6,909 nucleotides of DNA from Tagaea sp. (GTDB lineage: Bacteria > Pseudomonadota > Alphaproteobacteria > CACIAM-22H2): assembly GCA_023653245.1 (NCBI GenBank), contig JAMNXK010000109.1, positions 1 through 6,909 on the forward strand, in the 5' to 3' direction. Numbering within the stretch: the stretch's first letter is position 1; every line of letters begins with the position of its first letter. The position numbers and the translations under genes are program-made. Positions 5,857-6,909 of this stretch are shown here, in pieces. The notes under the pieces were generated by a model, which was not told where the DNA came from, searched no databases, and was given only the letters and a program-made list of their open reading frames with translations.

Positions 5857-6909
5857 ATGGCGCCGTTTTTCGCGCCGCCGGTTTCGGCGCGCTACGCGCT
5901 GCGCGGCGTCAACGCGCTGCTGCCCGACGGCACGCCCGCCAAGCGCGACATCGCGATCGCCGACGGCGCGATCGCCGATATCCTGCCCGCCGGAGCGATG
6001 CCCGCCGAGCTCGGGCCCGATCTGAAGGGCGCCATGGTCTGGCCCTGCCCCGTCGATATCCACACCCATCTCGACAAGGGCCATATCTGGCCGCGCAATC
6101 CGAATCCGGACGGCACGTTCTTCGGCGCGCTCACCGCGACCATGGCCGACCGGCGCGCGCATTGGTCGGCGGACGACATCGACGCGCGCTTCGATTTCGG
6201 CGTGCGCAGCGCCTATGCGCGAGGGCTGGCCGCCATCCGCACGCATTTGGACAGTTTCTCGCCGCAGGCCGAGATCTCGTGGCCCGTCTTCGCCAAGCTG
6301 CGCGACCGCTGGGCCGGCAAGGTGACGCTCCAGGCCTCGTCGATCGTGTCGATGGACGCTTTCGCGGGCGACGAGGGCGCGGCGCTCGCCGATCTGGTCG
6401 CCAAGCATGGCGGCCAGCTCGGCTGCGTGACGCGCATGGCCGGCGAGGATCATGCCGGGGTGCCGGCGGGTTTCGACGATCTGATGGAGAAGGTGTTCGC
6501 CCTGGCCGAGGAACGCGGACTCGATCTCGATCTGCATGTCGACGAGACCGACGACGCGAGCGCGCGCACGCTGATCCGCATCGCGCGCATCGCCCTCAAG
6601 CGAAAATTCAAGGGCAAGATCCTCGCCGGCCATTGCTGCTCGCTGGCGGTGCAAGAGGACGAAGCGATCGCCGAAACGGTGAAGCTCTGCGCCGAAGCCG
6701 GGATCGCCGCCGTCTCGCTGCCGATGTGCAACATGTATCTCCAGGGCCGCGCGGGCGGCCGCACGCCGCGCTGGCGCGGCGTCACCACGCTGCACGAGAT
6801 GCGCGCGGCCGGCATGAAGGTCGCCGTCGGCGGGGACAATGTGCGCGATCCCTTCTACGCCTATGGCGACCACGACATGGTCGAGACTTTCGTCCAGGCC
6901 GTGCGGATC
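5857..6909 (+). CDS. CodA-like amidohydrolase (cytosine deaminase family), 3' end missing
   Basis: The first 351 residues are present; the frame runs open off the right edge, and the family is usually 400-430 residues, so about 60-75 are lacking. It is a cytosolic metal-dependent amidohydrolase of the CodA group, related to cytosine deaminase and N-isopropylammelide amidohydrolase. Visible motifs: DIHTHLDKGH with metal ligands H69 and H71, RTHLDS (128-133), HVDETDD (227-233) with ligand H227 and catalytic E230, AGHCCS with H259, LPMCNMYLQGR (288-298), and GGDNVRDPF with ligand D327. The catalytic set is complete. Compared from memory with E. coli CodA, the pyrimidine-contacting Gln156 aligns with S165 and Asp314 with N328, so the substrate may not be cytosine. 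As last gene seen in the transporter operon, it probably acts on the imported compound. Confidence 0.88.
   Translation, partial: MAPFFAPPVSARYALRGVNALLPDGTPAKRDIAIADGAIADILPAGAMPAELGPDLKGAMVWPCPVDIHTHLDKGHIWPRNPNPDGTFFGALTATMADRRAHWSADDIDARFDFGVRSAYARGLAAIRTHLDSFSPQAEISWPVFAKLRDRWAGKVTLQASSIVSMDAFAGDEGAALADLVAKHGGQLGCVTRMAGEDHAGVPAGFDDLMEKVFALAEERGLDLDLHVDETDDASARTLIRIARIALKRKFKGKILAGHCCSLAVQEDEAIAETVKLCAEAGIAAVSLPMCNMYLQGRAGGRTPRWRGVTTLHEMRAAGMKVAVGGDNVRDPFYAYGDHDMVETFVQAVRI

Noticed and set aside
5782..6873. 363-codon minus-strand open frame over the last gene
   Set aside because: The plus strand carries all CodA-family metal-binding motifs in one frame that simply runs off the edge; the minus frame is a shadow.

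Overview
The window is high-GC DNA with alphaproteobacterial character, possibly Rhodospirillales-like. The lineage call rests on three things: a prephenate dehydratase with the alphaproteobacterial form of the ACT domain, a CycM-type membrane-anchored cytochrome c beginning MNSYELNK, and promoters of the TTGNCN / TATARN kind. No rRNA, tRNA, insertion sequence, CRISPR array or phage gene was seen.

Layout. Bases 1-240 hold no supported gene. They contain two hairpins downstream of pheA, a near-perfect 18-base direct repeat, a 12-base palindrome and an unusual cluster of GANTC sites. pheA lies on the minus strand (241-1113). Divergent to it, on the plus strand, is a cytochrome c gene (1341-1895). 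The 227 bases between them carry a good candidate promoter for each gene. Next come an 89-residue protein of unknown function (1958-2227) and a creatininase-superfamily amidohydrolase (2224-3033), which overlap by four bases and are probably translated together.

After a 119-base gap with a candidate promoter and a strong leader hairpin comes a tight operon: a Tat-type periplasmic binding protein of the NMT1/THI5-like group (3153-4166), an ABC ATPase (4163-4990), an ABC permease (4995-5855) and a CodA-like amidohydrolase (5857 to the right edge, 3' end missing). Junctions in this operon are a 4-base overlap, a 4-base gap and a 1-base gap.

How the genes work together. pheA (phenylalanine synthesis) and the cytochrome (respiratory electron transfer) are housekeeping genes. 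The right two thirds look like an accessory uptake-and-catabolism module. The transporter would import a small nitrogen-containing, perhaps heterocyclic compound, the CodA-like enzyme would deaminate or hydrolyse it, and the creatininase-like enzyme might open a ring or cleave an amide. The substrate is not known. Two CodA substrate-pocket positions appear changed, so cytosine itself should not be assumed.
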